Shown here piece by piece: positions 6,225-14,976 of a DNA stretch of 64,000 bases. Source of the stretch: Paludibacteraceae bacterium. GTDB lineage: Bacteria > Bacteroidota > Bacteroidia > Bacteroidales > Paludibacteraceae. Under the pieces are notes generated by a model. It was not told where the DNA came from, ran no database searches, and saw nothing but the letters and a program-made list of their open reading frames with translations. The position numbers were made by a program, and so were the translations under genes. Within the stretch, counting starts at the first letter, position 1. The number at the start of each line of letters is the position of its first letter. The stretch spans positions 1 to 64,000 of the forward strand of contig JAKSKZ010000014.1 of assembly GCA_024401475.1 (NCBI GenBank), in the 5' to 3' direction.

Positions 6225-9200
6225 TTAGTTTCCGGACTTCGATGGAGATGTGCCGAAATGGGCTTTGAATTTTTTGCTGAAATAGTGAGGATCGTTGAAA
6301 CCTACTTCATAAGCGATTTCGCTTACGTTCATGTCGGAATGTTCCAAAAGGTATTTAGCCTTGTGGAGGCGGTATTCGTTGATAATGATGTTGGATGTTT
6401 TGCCTGTCAGCATCTTGAGTTTTCGGTTGAGTGTTGATTGACTCATGTCCAAATCATTACAGATATCGTCAATGGAGAAGTTGGAGTCTTTGTATCTGTT
6501 TTCGATAGTCTCCATTACACGTTGTAACATCGGACTGATAACCTCTTTGTTGACTTCTTCTGTCATAGCTCCTCCTTCTGATATGATTTCCATCTGTTGA
6601 GAGAGCTCTTGTTTTGTCCTTGCCTGTTGCGTCATCAAAATATTGCAGAGTTTTATCAACAGTTCGTTGTCGTTGAAAGGCTTTGCCAAGTAATCGATGG
6701 CTCCGCTGAGAAGTCCGGCTATACGGTCTGATTCGGAATTCCTTGCAGAAAGGAACAAGAACGGAACAGACTTCAGATCGTCTTGTTTGCGTATGGCTTT
6801 TGCGAATGCTATTCCATCCATGATTGGCATTTCCACATCACTTAATATGATGTCTGGCTTGTTCTCTTTGATTTTCTCTAGTCCTGCTTCTCCGTTCTCG
6901 GCTTCGGATACGACCATGAATTGCTCTAACAATTTCCTGATGTGAAGTCGAATGAGCGAATCGTCTTCCACGATAAGTATATTCGCCTCTTCCAAGAGAG
7001 AACTGTTGATCCCTGCTAATAACTCTTCCTTCGCATCGGCTGAAACTGTTTGGCCTGATTTTATGTTGGAGGTTGGCATTTGGATGGTGATTTCCGTGCC
7101 ATTGCCTTTCTCGCTTTCTATGTTTATTTCGGAATTGTTGAGTTCCAGCATTTTTTTGCAAGTGATTAGGCCAAGTCCGGTACCTTTCTCGTTGTTCGTT
7201 CCTAAAGTGCTTTCTCCGCTGAATATGTTTTGTTTCTGTTCATTGGTCATGCCGACACCATTGTCGCGGACAGAGACAAAAATGTGATTCTTCTCTTCCC
7301 ATGTCTTTACTGATATCTTTCCATTGTTTGGTGTGAATTTAATGGAGTTCGCAATCAGATTTCGAATCACAACACCAATCATTCTTGGGTCAACAAAAGC
7401 TTCAGAGGTGGCTTCGTTTGAGTAAGAAAGTTCGATGGATTTTTCGTCCAAGAGATTCTTGAAGAAAGAGAGGTTGTCTTTGATGATGACTTGTAGGTTC
7501 GTACTGGTCGGATGACAATTCATCTCTTCCTCCTGTGACGATGCCCATTTGAGTAAATTTACGAGTTCCATTTGAAGGGACTTTGATGTCTCAGCAACGT
7601 CGGCAATGAGTTTCCTTTTCTCTTCTTCTCCGATTTTGTCGGGATGCTTGTCAAGGTGCTCCATCGTACTGGCTATGCCGAACATCGGATTTTTCAAGTC
7701 GTGAGCAATGATAGAGATGAGGTGGTCTTTGCTAGTCAAAGCATTACCTAACTCTTCGTTTTTCATCTCGATCAGCATCTGATTCTCTTTCAAAGATTTG
7801 TTCTGCAGACTGATTTCTTGGTTCGCCTCGTTCAACTCTTTTGTGCGTTCCTTTACCTTCTTTTCTAAGATTTCCTTCTGTTTCGTTATGCTTTTTATTC
7901 TATGGTTGATGGCGTAAGCTATGATGCTACAGCCGAGAATTGCCATGATTGTAAGAAACCACCAAGTTTTCCACCAAGGCGGAAGAACGACAATCTTTAG
8001 TGAGATAGTCTTTGCTTTTTGTGGTTGGTCGGGTTTGTAGGCTCGCACTTCTAACGTGTAGTCACCAGATGGAATGTAAGAAAACGAGATTTTCCTGTTC
8101 TCTCTCACGCGAGTCCATTTGTCGTTGAGGCCGATAAGCCTATAGTCGCATAAAGCCTTGAATCCGGAGTAGTCTATGAGGTCTATGTCAATATCGATGT
8201 CGGTGTTGTCATGATTTAATCTGATCTCTTTGGTTTGGGCAATATTGCCACTCGTTAAGACGCTTCCGTATGGTGCGGATTTCTTTTCTGAAATAAAAAG
8301 GTCGGAGAATGCAAAATGACGGATAGTATCGTTGCTGTTGTTTTTTGAAGGGTCGAAAGATAAGAACCCATCATTGCATCCGAAGAATAATCGGCCTTTG
8401 GAGTCGGAGAAGCTTGATCGTTGCGAAAAGTAATTGGCTCCTTTGCCGGTGAAGTCAATGGTGTATGGTTTGCAAGTTTTTGCATCATAGTCTATTGCCA
8501 TGATTCCGTTGGTTCCACTAACATAAATGTGGCTGTCTTTGCCTATGCAAATGGAACAATAGTCGCCTGATGGAACATAGTCGAGTGTGTCGCATTCAGA
8601 GCCGTCGGCAGAGAATGTTATGACGCTTTTGCTCGTAGCGACAAATATTCGTCCGCTTGCATCGCAAACGGCATCGTTGACAGATAGCGGGTTGTGGTCT
8701 TTCTTTTTGGAAAAGTCGGAAAGTAGAGGCTTCAGGTCTCCACATCGATATCTCCAAATGGATCGGCTGGTCAAAATCCATCGGCTGTCACTTCTTCCTT
8801 CGACTACTTTGTAAACCCATTGGTCGTTCTCTAAATTAGGGAAAGAAGGAATCTTTCTTTTCCATTTTCCTTCTGTGTCTCGAATATAGATGCCATCGCC
8901 GGCGGTGCAGGCCCAAACTTCACCATTTTTCATGATTGTAGTGGAGAAGAAACAATTTAGATTGGTGCGTAATCCGTCGAATGAACATTGCGAGATGGTG
9001 CCTTTGGCGTGGTTGTAGATGTAAAGACCTCCACCCCAAGTTGTGACCCAAAAGTTCTCATGGTTGTCGCTTGTTATGTTGATGACGTTTTTGTTCGGTA
9101 TGTTGAAATGCTTCATTGTGGAAAAGTCCGGCGATGCGAGTGTCATACCTCCTCCATCTGAGGCGATGAGCAAATTGCCGTCCGAAGTCTCGTTGAAATT

Positions 9201-10274
9201 GCAACATGTAGAGAAAGGGTAGCGGACATTGTTAGACGTGATGACGACTTGGTCGTTGTTTCTCTTGCATTTCCAGATTCCCGAGTTTTTTGTGCCCACC
9301 CAAATGTTGCCTTTGTAGTCTTCTGTGATAGTGTATATTTTGTCAAAAGAACTTTCTTCCGTGTCGTAAGGCATGATTTTGGTGTAGTCGTCAGCCTTTT
9401 GCGGAATTTTATTGGCATACCAGAGTCCATTTCCGTCAGAGGTAAACCAGTAGTTTCCTTGTCTGTCGCGGAGCATATTAGACAGGTTGTAGAAAGGTGT
9501 TTTTTGTGGCTCGGATTGAGTGATTTCCCCATTCTCACCTATCTTGAAGTAGTAAATGATATCCGAAAAACTGGAAACGAGTAGGGTGGATTCATCCATC
9601 TGGTGGATGCTTGAAATGAACATCTGCTTGTAACCAGTCGACAAGTCTATTTTTTTTATTAGCTTTCCTTCTTTGGAAAAGATATAGAGTACGTTAAAGG
9701 AAGATATCCAATATCTGTCAAAATTGTCGACATATAGCGATCGAATGAAAAATGGTTTCATTGAGTTGAACGCCGGAAAGTCGTTGCTGAATAATTGCTT
9801 CTCTTCGTCGTAAATATATATTCCGCTAGATGTGCATACGTAGAGGTCCCCTTTGCTGGAGCGATGGAAACTGACGATCTCTTTGTAATAAGTCGTGTCA
9901 AAATCTTTAGGAGTCAGATCTTCGAATAGGTCTTTTTCGTTGTTGTATCTTACCAACATGCCCAAGTAGCCACCGATGAGAACCCTGCCGTTGGACAATG
10001 AATGCATACGTTGGCCGTCGTTTCGGAAAAGACTGGGGTATTCGTCCGTTAAAAATTGCTTGAATGTGGTACCGTCAAATCTGTTTAGACCACATTGGGT
10101 GCTTGCCCATATATGGCCGAAAGAGTCCATGGTCAGCCCGGTGACGTAGTCAGACGATAAACCATCTTTCACGGTGTAATGGTCGAAATGGGTCATGATT
10201 TGCTTTTGTGCCGAAAGAAGCGGACAGCATATAAGCATAATCCATGTTAAAAATAATTTTATGAAATGATTCAT
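6225..10274 (-). CDS. Hybrid two-component system regulator (sensor kinase + receiver + AraC)
   Basis: A 1349-residue one-protein signalling system of the kind that in Bacteroidota senses glycans in the periplasm and switches on use genes. Order: signal peptide; two-component propeller repeats (about 25-670); Y_Y_Y domain (about 690-760); membrane helix near 770-790; coiled coil; HisKA with IIAHDLKNP (His near 860); HATPase_c with the N box RNLIANSIKF and glycine box GTGLGL; receiver with IILSDVEMPIMDG (Asp near 1145); AraC-type DNA-binding domain at the end. The chosen start MNHFIKL begins the signal peptide; an ATG at 10307 is possible. No SusC/SusD pair or glycoside hydrolase cluster is adjacent, which is unusual for this family. 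Confidence 0.95.
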   Translation of the reverse strand: MNHFIKLFLTWIMLICCPLLSAQKQIMTHFDHYTVKDGLSSDYVTGLTMDSFGHIWASTQCGLNRFDGTTFKQFLTDEYPSLFRNDGQRMHSLSNGRVLIGGYLGMLVRYNNEKDLFEDLTPKDFDTTYYKEIVSFHRSSKGDLYVCTSSGIYIYDEEKQLFSNDFPAFNSMKPFFIRSLYVDNFDRYWISSFNVLYIFSKEGKLIKKIDLSTGYKQMFISSIHQMDESTLLVSSFSDIIYYFKIGENGEITQSEPQKTPFYNLSNMLRDRQGNYWFTSDGNGLWYANKIPQKADDYTKIMPYDTEESSFDKIYTITEDYKGNIWVGTKNSGIWKCKRNNDQVVITSNNVRYPFSTCCNFNETSDGNLLIASDGGGMTLASPDFSTMKHFNIPNKNVINITSDNHENFWVTTWGGGLYIYNHAKGTISQCSFDGLRTNLNCFFSTTIMKNGEVWACTAGDGIYIRDTEGKWKRKIPSFPNLENDQWVYKVVEGRSDSRWILTSRSIWRYRCGDLKPLLSDFSKKKDHNPLSVNDAVCDASGRIFVATSKSVITFSADGSECDTLDYVPSGDYCSICIGKDSHIYVSGTNGIMAIDYDAKTCKPYTIDFTGKGANYFSQRSSFSDSKGRLFFGCNDGFLSFDPSKNNSNDTIRHFAFSDLFISEKKSAPYGSVLTSGNIAQTKEIRLNHDNTDIDIDIDLIDYSGFKALCDYRLIGLNDKWTRVRENRKISFSYIPSGDYTLEVRAYKPDQPQKAKTISLKIVVLPPWWKTWWFLTIMAILGCSIIAYAINHRIKSITKQKEILEKKVKERTKELNEANQEISLQNKSLKENQMLIEMKNEELGNALTSKDHLISIIAHDLKNPMFGIASTMEHLDKHPDKIGEEEKRKLIADVAETSKSLQMELVNLLKWASSQEEEMNCHPTSTNLQVIIKDNLSFFKNLLDEKSIELSYSNEATSEAFVDPRMIGVVIRNLIANSIKFTPNNGKISVKTWEEKNHIFVSVRDNGVGMTNEQKQNIFSGESTLGTNNEKGTGLGLITCKKMLELNNSEINIESEKGNGTEITIQMPTSNIKSGQTVSADAKEELLAGINSSLLEEANILIVEDDSLIRLHIRKLLEQFMVVSEAENGEAGLEKIKENKPDIILSDVEMPIMDGIAFAKAIRKQDDLKSVPFLFLSARNSESDRIAGLLSGAIDYLAKPFNDNELLIKLCNILMTQQARTKQELSQQMEIISEGGAMTEEVNKEVISPMLQRVMETIENRYKDSNFSIDDICNDLDMSQSTLNRKLKMLTGKTSNIIINEYRLHKAKYLLEHSDMNVSEIAYEVGFNDPHYFSKKFKAHFGTSPSKSGN

Positions 10275-10545
10275 TTCTTTAAGTTCTTCTTGTTTAAGGA
10301 TTTGCATGCAACCTGGAATGTATAAGAAGGGATTAACGAATTAATCTCTTCCTTGTTTTTACCCGTAAAGAAACACGTTACTAGGTTTTGTTTTATAGCA
10401 ACCGAATCTGAAACGTGTTAAATAGAAACTTCGGTAAAAATACTGATTTTTGTTGGATGTACAAGTCTGTTGGCCTGAAAAGAATGTGCTTGTTTGTAAA
10501 TGTATAAGATTCTGAATGATAAATACAAAGGATGCGGATGTAAGA
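10275..10545. other. Gap upstream of the hybrid regulator
   Basis: No gene is supported. A 71-codon minus-strand frame at 10359-10574 has no family resemblance and runs through the terminator at 10550, so it is not called. No clear TAnnTTTG box was found for the regulator. Confidence 0.5.
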
Positions 10546-10549
10546 AAAA

Positions 10550-10577
10550 GGGTTGCTCTCTCCGTGGAGAACAACCC
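10550..10577 (-). terminator. Terminator of the beta-barrel gene at 10604
   Basis: An 11-base stem with one C-A mismatch (10550-10560 with 10567-10577) and a 6-base loop. A T-run follows on the minus strand, and a shorter one on the plus strand. Confidence 0.85.
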
Positions 10578-10603
10578 TTTCTTGTCTATTTCGTTTGTGG
10601 ATT

Positions 10604-11326
10604 TTAGAAATTAAAACCGATCATAAGAGCCAATGACCTGTTGAAGGCGTCAGCGTTGTTGTCTGAAATGTTCGTAAGACCATGTTCGTAAGTAATGCCA
10701 ATCAAGAAATCTTTCTTGATGGTGAAGTCGATGGCAACTTTTGCACCTGCGTCAAATCTCTTGAAACTGTCGAATGAGTCGTTGGTTGAAGTTTCCTCCA
10801 CCTCATTTTTAGTCTCTTTCGTGGTTGTGGTGGTTGTTGTCTTTTCTGAATCTGTTGATTGCACAGTTGTAGTCGATTGAGTGGTCTTCGTGATCATCTG
10901 TTTGATCTTCGTCTTCCCGTTTGTGCCATATGCCGCATAAGGACCTACTTTGAAGGCTAAATCCAATGATTGCGAGATTGACATTTTGTAGCCAATCATG
11001 ATAGGAAGTTGAAGGTAATAAAGATTGCAAGTCACCTCTTCCTTTGAACTTGGTTCGTAGTAGTATCCTTTTTTCGTGTAATAGAGCCCAGACTCCAAGT
11101 TGAAATTAGGGGACAAGTCGTAAGTGACGGCCGCGCCAACATTCAGATTAATGATTGGCTTTGAATCGTCAAAAGGGGCGTCACCGTCGATATAGGCAGC
11201 TCCGATTCCCATTCTGACTCCAACCCCCAACCTGTTAGGAGTTAGTGCTGCCTCTTCTGTTTCTTGTGCGAAAGCTCCGAAAAAAACTCCAAAAGCAAGA
11301 ATGCACGAGGAAATAAAATGTTTCAT
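10604..11326 (-). CDS. PorT-family outer-membrane beta-barrel protein with Thr-rich loop
   Basis: A 240-residue protein with a signal peptide ending near GAFAQE and beta strands typical of small outer-membrane barrels (LESGLYYTKKGYYY, YYLQLPIMIGYKM, FAKVGPY-like FKVGPYAAYG, and a terminal LALMIGFNF with final Phe). Between two strands, residues 143-184 form a Thr/Ser/Lys/Glu-rich low-complexity insert, probably an exposed loop. It may be a substrate or receptor-type porin, but the family does not fix the function. Monocistronic, with promoter box near 11395 and terminator at 10550. Confidence 0.85.
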   Translation of the reverse strand: MKHFISSCILAFGVFFGAFAQETEEAALTPNRLGVGVRMGIGAAYIDGDAPFDDSKPIINLNVGAAVTYDLSPNFNLESGLYYTKKGYYYEPSSKEEVTCNLYYLQLPIMIGYKMSISQSLDLAFKVGPYAAYGTNGKTKIKQMITKTTQSTTTVQSTDSEKTTTTTTTKETKNEVEETSTNDSFDSFKRFDAGAKVAIDFTIKKDFLIGITYEHGLTNISDNNADAFNRSLALMIGFNF

Positions 11327-11394
11327 AATAAACGAGTATTTTCAATTAACAAATGCCGAAGGTCGTTGTTTGCCTTTCACGCCCTCTTGTTGGG

Positions 11395-11402
11395 CAAAGA
11401 TA
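11395..11402 (-). promoter_or_regulatory. Likely -7 box of the beta-barrel gene
   Basis: TATCTTTG on the minus strand, about 70 bases before the ATG at 11326. Confidence 0.55.
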
Positions 11403-11651
11403 TTGTTTTTTATCCATAGGTCGGATGGTTTGTTTTATTTTTTATTCTTTGGAGTAAATGAATTGCCGTCTTGATTTCTTGAATGGTCCTTTTTGAACTC
11501 AAAAAATATAGATGTTTCTTGGTAGGGGAATCTTTTGAAATGTTAATATTGCCAATGTTTCCTCTAATTGATTGAAAATTATGGCGAAATATGATTCTGT
11601 TTGATAAAAAATACCGATATTTGCAACCGAGAATTTGAAATTTATTTTATC
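11403..11651. other. Divergent intergenic region
   Basis: AT-rich stretch between the minus-strand barrel gene and the plus-strand T9SS cargo operon. A near-match to a -7 box (GATATTTG, about 11617-11624) may drive the operon. Nothing else is seen. Confidence 0.4.
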
Positions 11652-12140
11652 ATGTTTAGATATTTGTTGAAGACAGTCGGCTTGGGCATCTTATTATCGA
11701 CCGCGATGCAAGTGGTGGCTCAGACCGAGGTCATTGTTAAGCTAAAGGATAATTCTGAGGCTAAGAAATATGTAGTTGAAGAAAAAGGCAAACTCTTTTT
11801 CTCTAACGAGCGATTGTTTTTGGACCAGATAGCATCTGGTGCTCCCGTTTCTTTTGATTTGAACTCTATACAGAGTGTTCGTTTTTTGCCTGCTCTATCT
11901 GGCAATGATTTGATCTTCTCGGATGGCGGAGCCTCTTTCGTTTATCCAAATCCGGCTACAGATAATTTCTTCTTCGCTAATATGTCGGGAGAGAATGTTG
12001 TTAGCGTCTATACTCTTGATGGTGCCTTGGTGCTTCGTCAGTTGTATTCGCAAGAAACAGGTGTTTCTGTTGCTGAACTTCCAGAAGGATTGTATTTTGT
12101 TAAGGTGGGTAGTCAAACATTCAAATTGGAGAAAAAATGA
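11652..12140 (+). CDS. Small T9SS type A sorting-domain protein (162 aa)
   Basis: Signal peptide (MFRYLLKTVGLGILLSTAMQ, cleaved after VVAQ), a short domain around residues 24-80 with the pattern VKLKDNSEAKKYVVEEK and DLNSIQSVRF, then a C-terminal type A T9SS tail. The tail starts at VYPNPATDNF near residue 97 and continues through VSVYTLDGALVLRQ and LPEGLYFVKVGSQTFKLEKK. Such tails direct export through the type IX system and surface attachment. Almost the whole protein is tail plus a small N-terminal module. The ATG at 11652 starts the signal peptide; an upstream start at 11601 is less likely. Its stop overlaps the next start (ATGA). Confidence 0.85.
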   Translation: MFRYLLKTVGLGILLSTAMQVVAQTEVIVKLKDNSEAKKYVVEEKGKLFFSNERLFLDQIASGAPVSFDLNSIQSVRFLPALSGNDLIFSDGGASFVYPNPATDNFFFANMSGENVVSVYTLDGALVLRQLYSQETGVSVAELPEGLYFVKVGSQTFKLEKK

Positions 12141-13549
12141 AGAAGTTAGTTTCGTTGCTTTTTGCAAGTATGTTTTCTTTGACGGCCTTGCCCGAGCAAA
12201 GAATGACTGTTCATTCTACTGTCAACGGCGATGCTGAGATTTCAGTTTTCAAAATCAAGGATGTCTCTTTGGAGAATGGTCTTTTTGTAATGGGTTCGCA
12301 GGATGCTGATCAAACTTTGTCTCCAATGAAGTTGGCTGAGATTGATAGTTTGACATTCGCTGATCCAATTTCTTCTTCTTATGTTCAGATCTTGTTTGAG
12401 GGAGATTCCGCTGAGATTGTCAATCCTTTCGCTAATAATGGAGTAGATGTTAAGGTCTCTGGCTCAAATGTGGAGGTTGTTTCTACTACGGATAAGTATG
12501 TAACTTTTTATTTGAAGGGCACGTCGTTGGATGGATCTTTGTCTATCACGCCTTCCGCTAAGTTCGCTTTGTTTATCGATAACTTGGTTTTGGCAAACAT
12601 GACAGGTCCCGCTATCAAGATATTGGACGATTATAGAGCAAACGTGATTGTGGCAGATTGTTCTAAGAATGCTTTGATAGGCCTTGGTGACGGATTGGAT
12701 TACAATGCCGCATTCTGGAGCAAGACTCAATTGGTCTTCTGCTCGGAGGTGGATGAGAATGGTGAGGATGTTCCTAATGGCGATAAGGGTACTGGTTATC
12801 TTGGTATCAGTTCATTCTCTGGACATGGTATTTATAGCAAGGACTACGTTAGGGTGAAGAGTGGTGAACTCGTAATTGCTGATGTGGCTGGTGATGGTAT
12901 CAATACGAAAGACTACTTCCGCTTGGACGGTGGTTCTGTTACCATCAATGTTAAAGGTGATGCAGTTGATTGTAACGATCATATCTATATCAATGGGGGT
13001 ACTCTAAAAGTCCTTTCTGAGTCGGATGGCGTGAAGGCTTTGAAGTGTGATAGCGTGATTACTATTAAGGGCGGTGATGTTGATATCACAATGTCAGGAA
13101 AGGGTGCAAGAGCTATCAAAAACGATTTTGCTGATGTGACTATCCAAAACGCAAAAGTTAAAATCGCCATGAGTGGTGATCTTTTGATGGAGAATGCTGA
13201 GGCAACTTATACGACCGGTATCAAGACTGACATGAATGTTAGAATCCTTGATGGAGCAGACGTTGATATCACTTGTGGACCAAACACGACCGCAGGTAAG
13301 GGTATCAATGCTGCATTGGGTATTGAAATTGCTAACTCGAATGTCATTGTCGAGGTGGATGGCTTGAAGGACTATGAGGCTGAGTCTGGTGGTAAGGTCG
13401 CAGGCTTGAAGACGGATGGTAACATCTCTATCGAGAACTCAAAAGTGACCATCGTGGCTGCCAACTTGGAAGAGTCTGGCGTTAAGGCTGTTAATTGCAA
13501 CAACAAGGACGAGATTAATGGCCTATATGAGGAGCGCATAGAAAGATAA
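12137..13549 (+). CDS. Secreted carbohydrate-binding-domain (beta-helix) protein
   Basis: A 470-residue protein with a signal peptide, a short module ending in LAEIDSLTF that resembles the DLNSIQSVRF module of the preceding gene, then about 350 residues of repeating beta-solenoid type units such as GDGINTKDYFRLDGGSVTI and GDAVDCNDHIYINGGTLKV. This matches the carbohydrate-binding family related to Clostridium Cthe_2159 (formerly DUF4353), where calcium-dependent pectin-like binding has been reported. No T9SS tail is visible. It overlaps the upstream T9SS protein by 4 bases, so the two are translationally coupled. A strong terminator follows. Confidence 0.85.
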   Translation: MKKLVSLLFASMFSLTALPEQRMTVHSTVNGDAEISVFKIKDVSLENGLFVMGSQDADQTLSPMKLAEIDSLTFADPISSSYVQILFEGDSAEIVNPFANNGVDVKVSGSNVEVVSTTDKYVTFYLKGTSLDGSLSITPSAKFALFIDNLVLANMTGPAIKILDDYRANVIVADCSKNALIGLGDGLDYNAAFWSKTQLVFCSEVDENGEDVPNGDKGTGYLGISSFSGHGIYSKDYVRVKSGELVIADVAGDGINTKDYFRLDGGSVTINVKGDAVDCNDHIYINGGTLKVLSESDGVKALKCDSVITIKGGDVDITMSGKGARAIKNDFADVTIQNAKVKIAMSGDLLMENAEATYTTGIKTDMNVRILDGADVDITCGPNTTAGKGINAALGIEIANSNVIVEVDGLKDYEAESGGKVAGLKTDGNISIENSKVTIVAANLEESGVKAVNCNNKDEINGLYEERIER

Positions 13550-13580
13550 AACAAAGAAACTCGTTTTAGATTATATACAA

Positions 13581-13616
13581 GAAAGGGTGCGAATTTGAAA
13601 TAATTCGCACCCTTTC
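13581..13616 (+). terminator. Terminator of the carbohydrate-binding operon
   Basis: A perfect 15-bp stem (13581-13595 with 13602-13616), 6-base loop, then TTTC. Confidence 0.9.
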
Positions 13617-13714
13617 TTTCTGAATCAGTTTTAGTTTTTTCCTTTAAACCTCAAAAAAAGTTCTATCCTTATGGATTTCAAATTATAGATTAATAATATC
13701 CGCAGGAATAGAGG

Positions 13715-14122
13715 TTATTCCCAAGGGAGAGTTTCTAATTTTGTCTTTATCTCGTCTCTTACACGTCGAAACTCGGCCAATACCTCTTGCTCAGTTCCCT
13801 TAAAGGCATCAGGATCGTCAAACCCAATATGGAGCCTCATTCTCACTTTCCCAACAAAGTTTGGGCAAGATTCTTTTGCTCCGCCACATACCGTGATTAC
13901 ATAATCCCAATCTTCATTAAGGTATTGGTCGACTGACTTCGGATGTTGTTGACTAATATCGATGCCAATCTCATCCATAACCATCACACCCAATGGATGA
14001 ATCTCGGCAGCTGGCTGTGTTCCTGCAGAGCATACATTTATGTTAGGATAAAGTTGTTTCATTATTCCTTGAGCCATCTGGCTACGGCAACGATTGCCCG
14101 TGCAAATAAAAAGTATATTCAT
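13715..14122 (-). CDS. arsC: Arsenate reductase (thioredoxin-coupled, low-MW phosphatase fold)
   Basis: A 135-residue cytoplasmic protein with the P-loop CTGNRCRS (C7-x5-R13) and the second catalytic pair C79/C86 in VCGGAKESC, spaced seven residues as in the Staphylococcus pI258 enzyme. A DPDAFKG loop gives the general acid. The three cysteines fit thioredoxin-dependent reduction of arsenate to arsenite rather than a plain tyrosine phosphatase. No arsenite exporter or ArsR is nearby. Its start overlaps the stop of the DUF5714 gene by 4 bases, so it is the second gene of a tight pair. Confidence 0.88.
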   Translation of the reverse strand: MNILFICTGNRCRSQMAQGIMKQLYPNINVCSAGTQPAAEIHPLGVMVMDEIGIDISQQHPKSVDQYLNEDWDYVITVCGGAKESCPNFVGKVRMRLHIGFDDPDAFKGTEQEVLAEFRRVRDEIKTKLETLPWE

Positions 14123-14865
14123 CGATTGGGTAATTGGAAGGTTTTCATCTTAAATGGACATTGACTGCCTAAACACTGGTTGTTCATCGCACTTCGCGAA
14201 CATACGACACAGTTTGGTTGGTGCAACTTGACACCTAACTTGTCACCTATGAAATCAATGGCAGATAAAACGGCTTCGTAAGAATCTCTTTTACAACAAC
14301 GAGGACCACCATGTCGGGCAATGTTGGCCAGTGCATTGGAAGTCATCAAATTGCTTAACCCCCATGCCTCTTTAGCCAAAGGTGTGCTTCGGGTAATAAT
14401 GCTCACCGCTATGCCCGTACTGATACCTGCACCGCAGGCACCCCAATTGCCGCAAGCTCCTCCGGGTATCTGTTTGCCTCTTCTTACCATCTCTGTTAGT
14501 GCCCAAGGCAAGTCAACGTCTCCGCCAGCATTTTTATAAGCCGTGATGATAGAGGCCCCTACCATAACATGATGTTCAGGTCCGTGCATGTGACATGTGT
14601 CAAGAGACATTAGTTTCTCTATAATCTCTATTGGATTAGAAGAACTATCGGTCATGCAAATACCAATGATTTTGTCAATGCCAGCCGTATGACACTCGTC
14701 ACAAACGAAATGTCCATTTTTACATCGCACATTATTTTTCATGCTATGGTGGCAAATAGAACATTCCATCCACTCGGCCTTATCTATATATTCAAGCGGA
14801 GATCCGCAAATTAGGCATTCTTCGGCTCTATTCATAAATTCATTCGATGTTTGAAGTTTTTTCAT
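14119..14865 (-). CDS. Cys-rich DUF5714 protein
   Basis: A 248-residue protein of the DUF5714 family, function unknown. The N-terminus is a zinc-ribbon-like Cys cluster (CLICG near residue 17, CSIC near 36, CKNGHFVCDEC near 48). The middle has the block GGACGNWGACGAGISTGIA, followed by GGPRCCKRDSYEA, and the end has CVVCSRSAMNNQCLGSQC. The many paired cysteines suggest metal or Fe-S binding. It is translated just ahead of arsC with a 4-base overlap, so a shared redox or metalloid role is likely but is inference. Confidence 0.8.
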   Translation of the reverse strand: MKKLQTSNEFMNRAEECLICGSPLEYIDKAEWMECSICHHSMKNNVRCKNGHFVCDECHTAGIDKIIGICMTDSSSNPIEIIEKLMSLDTCHMHGPEHHVMVGASIITAYKNAGGDVDLPWALTEMVRRGKQIPGGACGNWGACGAGISTGIAVSIITRSTPLAKEAWGLSNLMTSNALANIARHGGPRCCKRDSYEAVLSAIDFIGDKLGVKLHQPNCVVCSRSAMNNQCLGSQCPFKMKTFQLPNR

Positions 14866-14976
14866 TCTTGCTTTGATCTGAACATAAGCAGTCCCAATTA
14901 GAAGGATACTATTCCTAAATATAGGGTGCTTATAGAATGTTGCCCATAGCTGTTGTAGCCTTCCTCTTTTTGCTTG

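Noticed and set aside
6138..6437. Plus-strand frame of 99 codons near the sRNA candidate
   Set aside because: It overlaps the AraC domain of the hybrid regulator and runs through the terminator hairpin. It is a shadow frame.
10359..10574. Minus-strand frame of 71 codons in the gap before the regulator
   Set aside because: No known pattern, and it runs across the terminator at 10550-10577.
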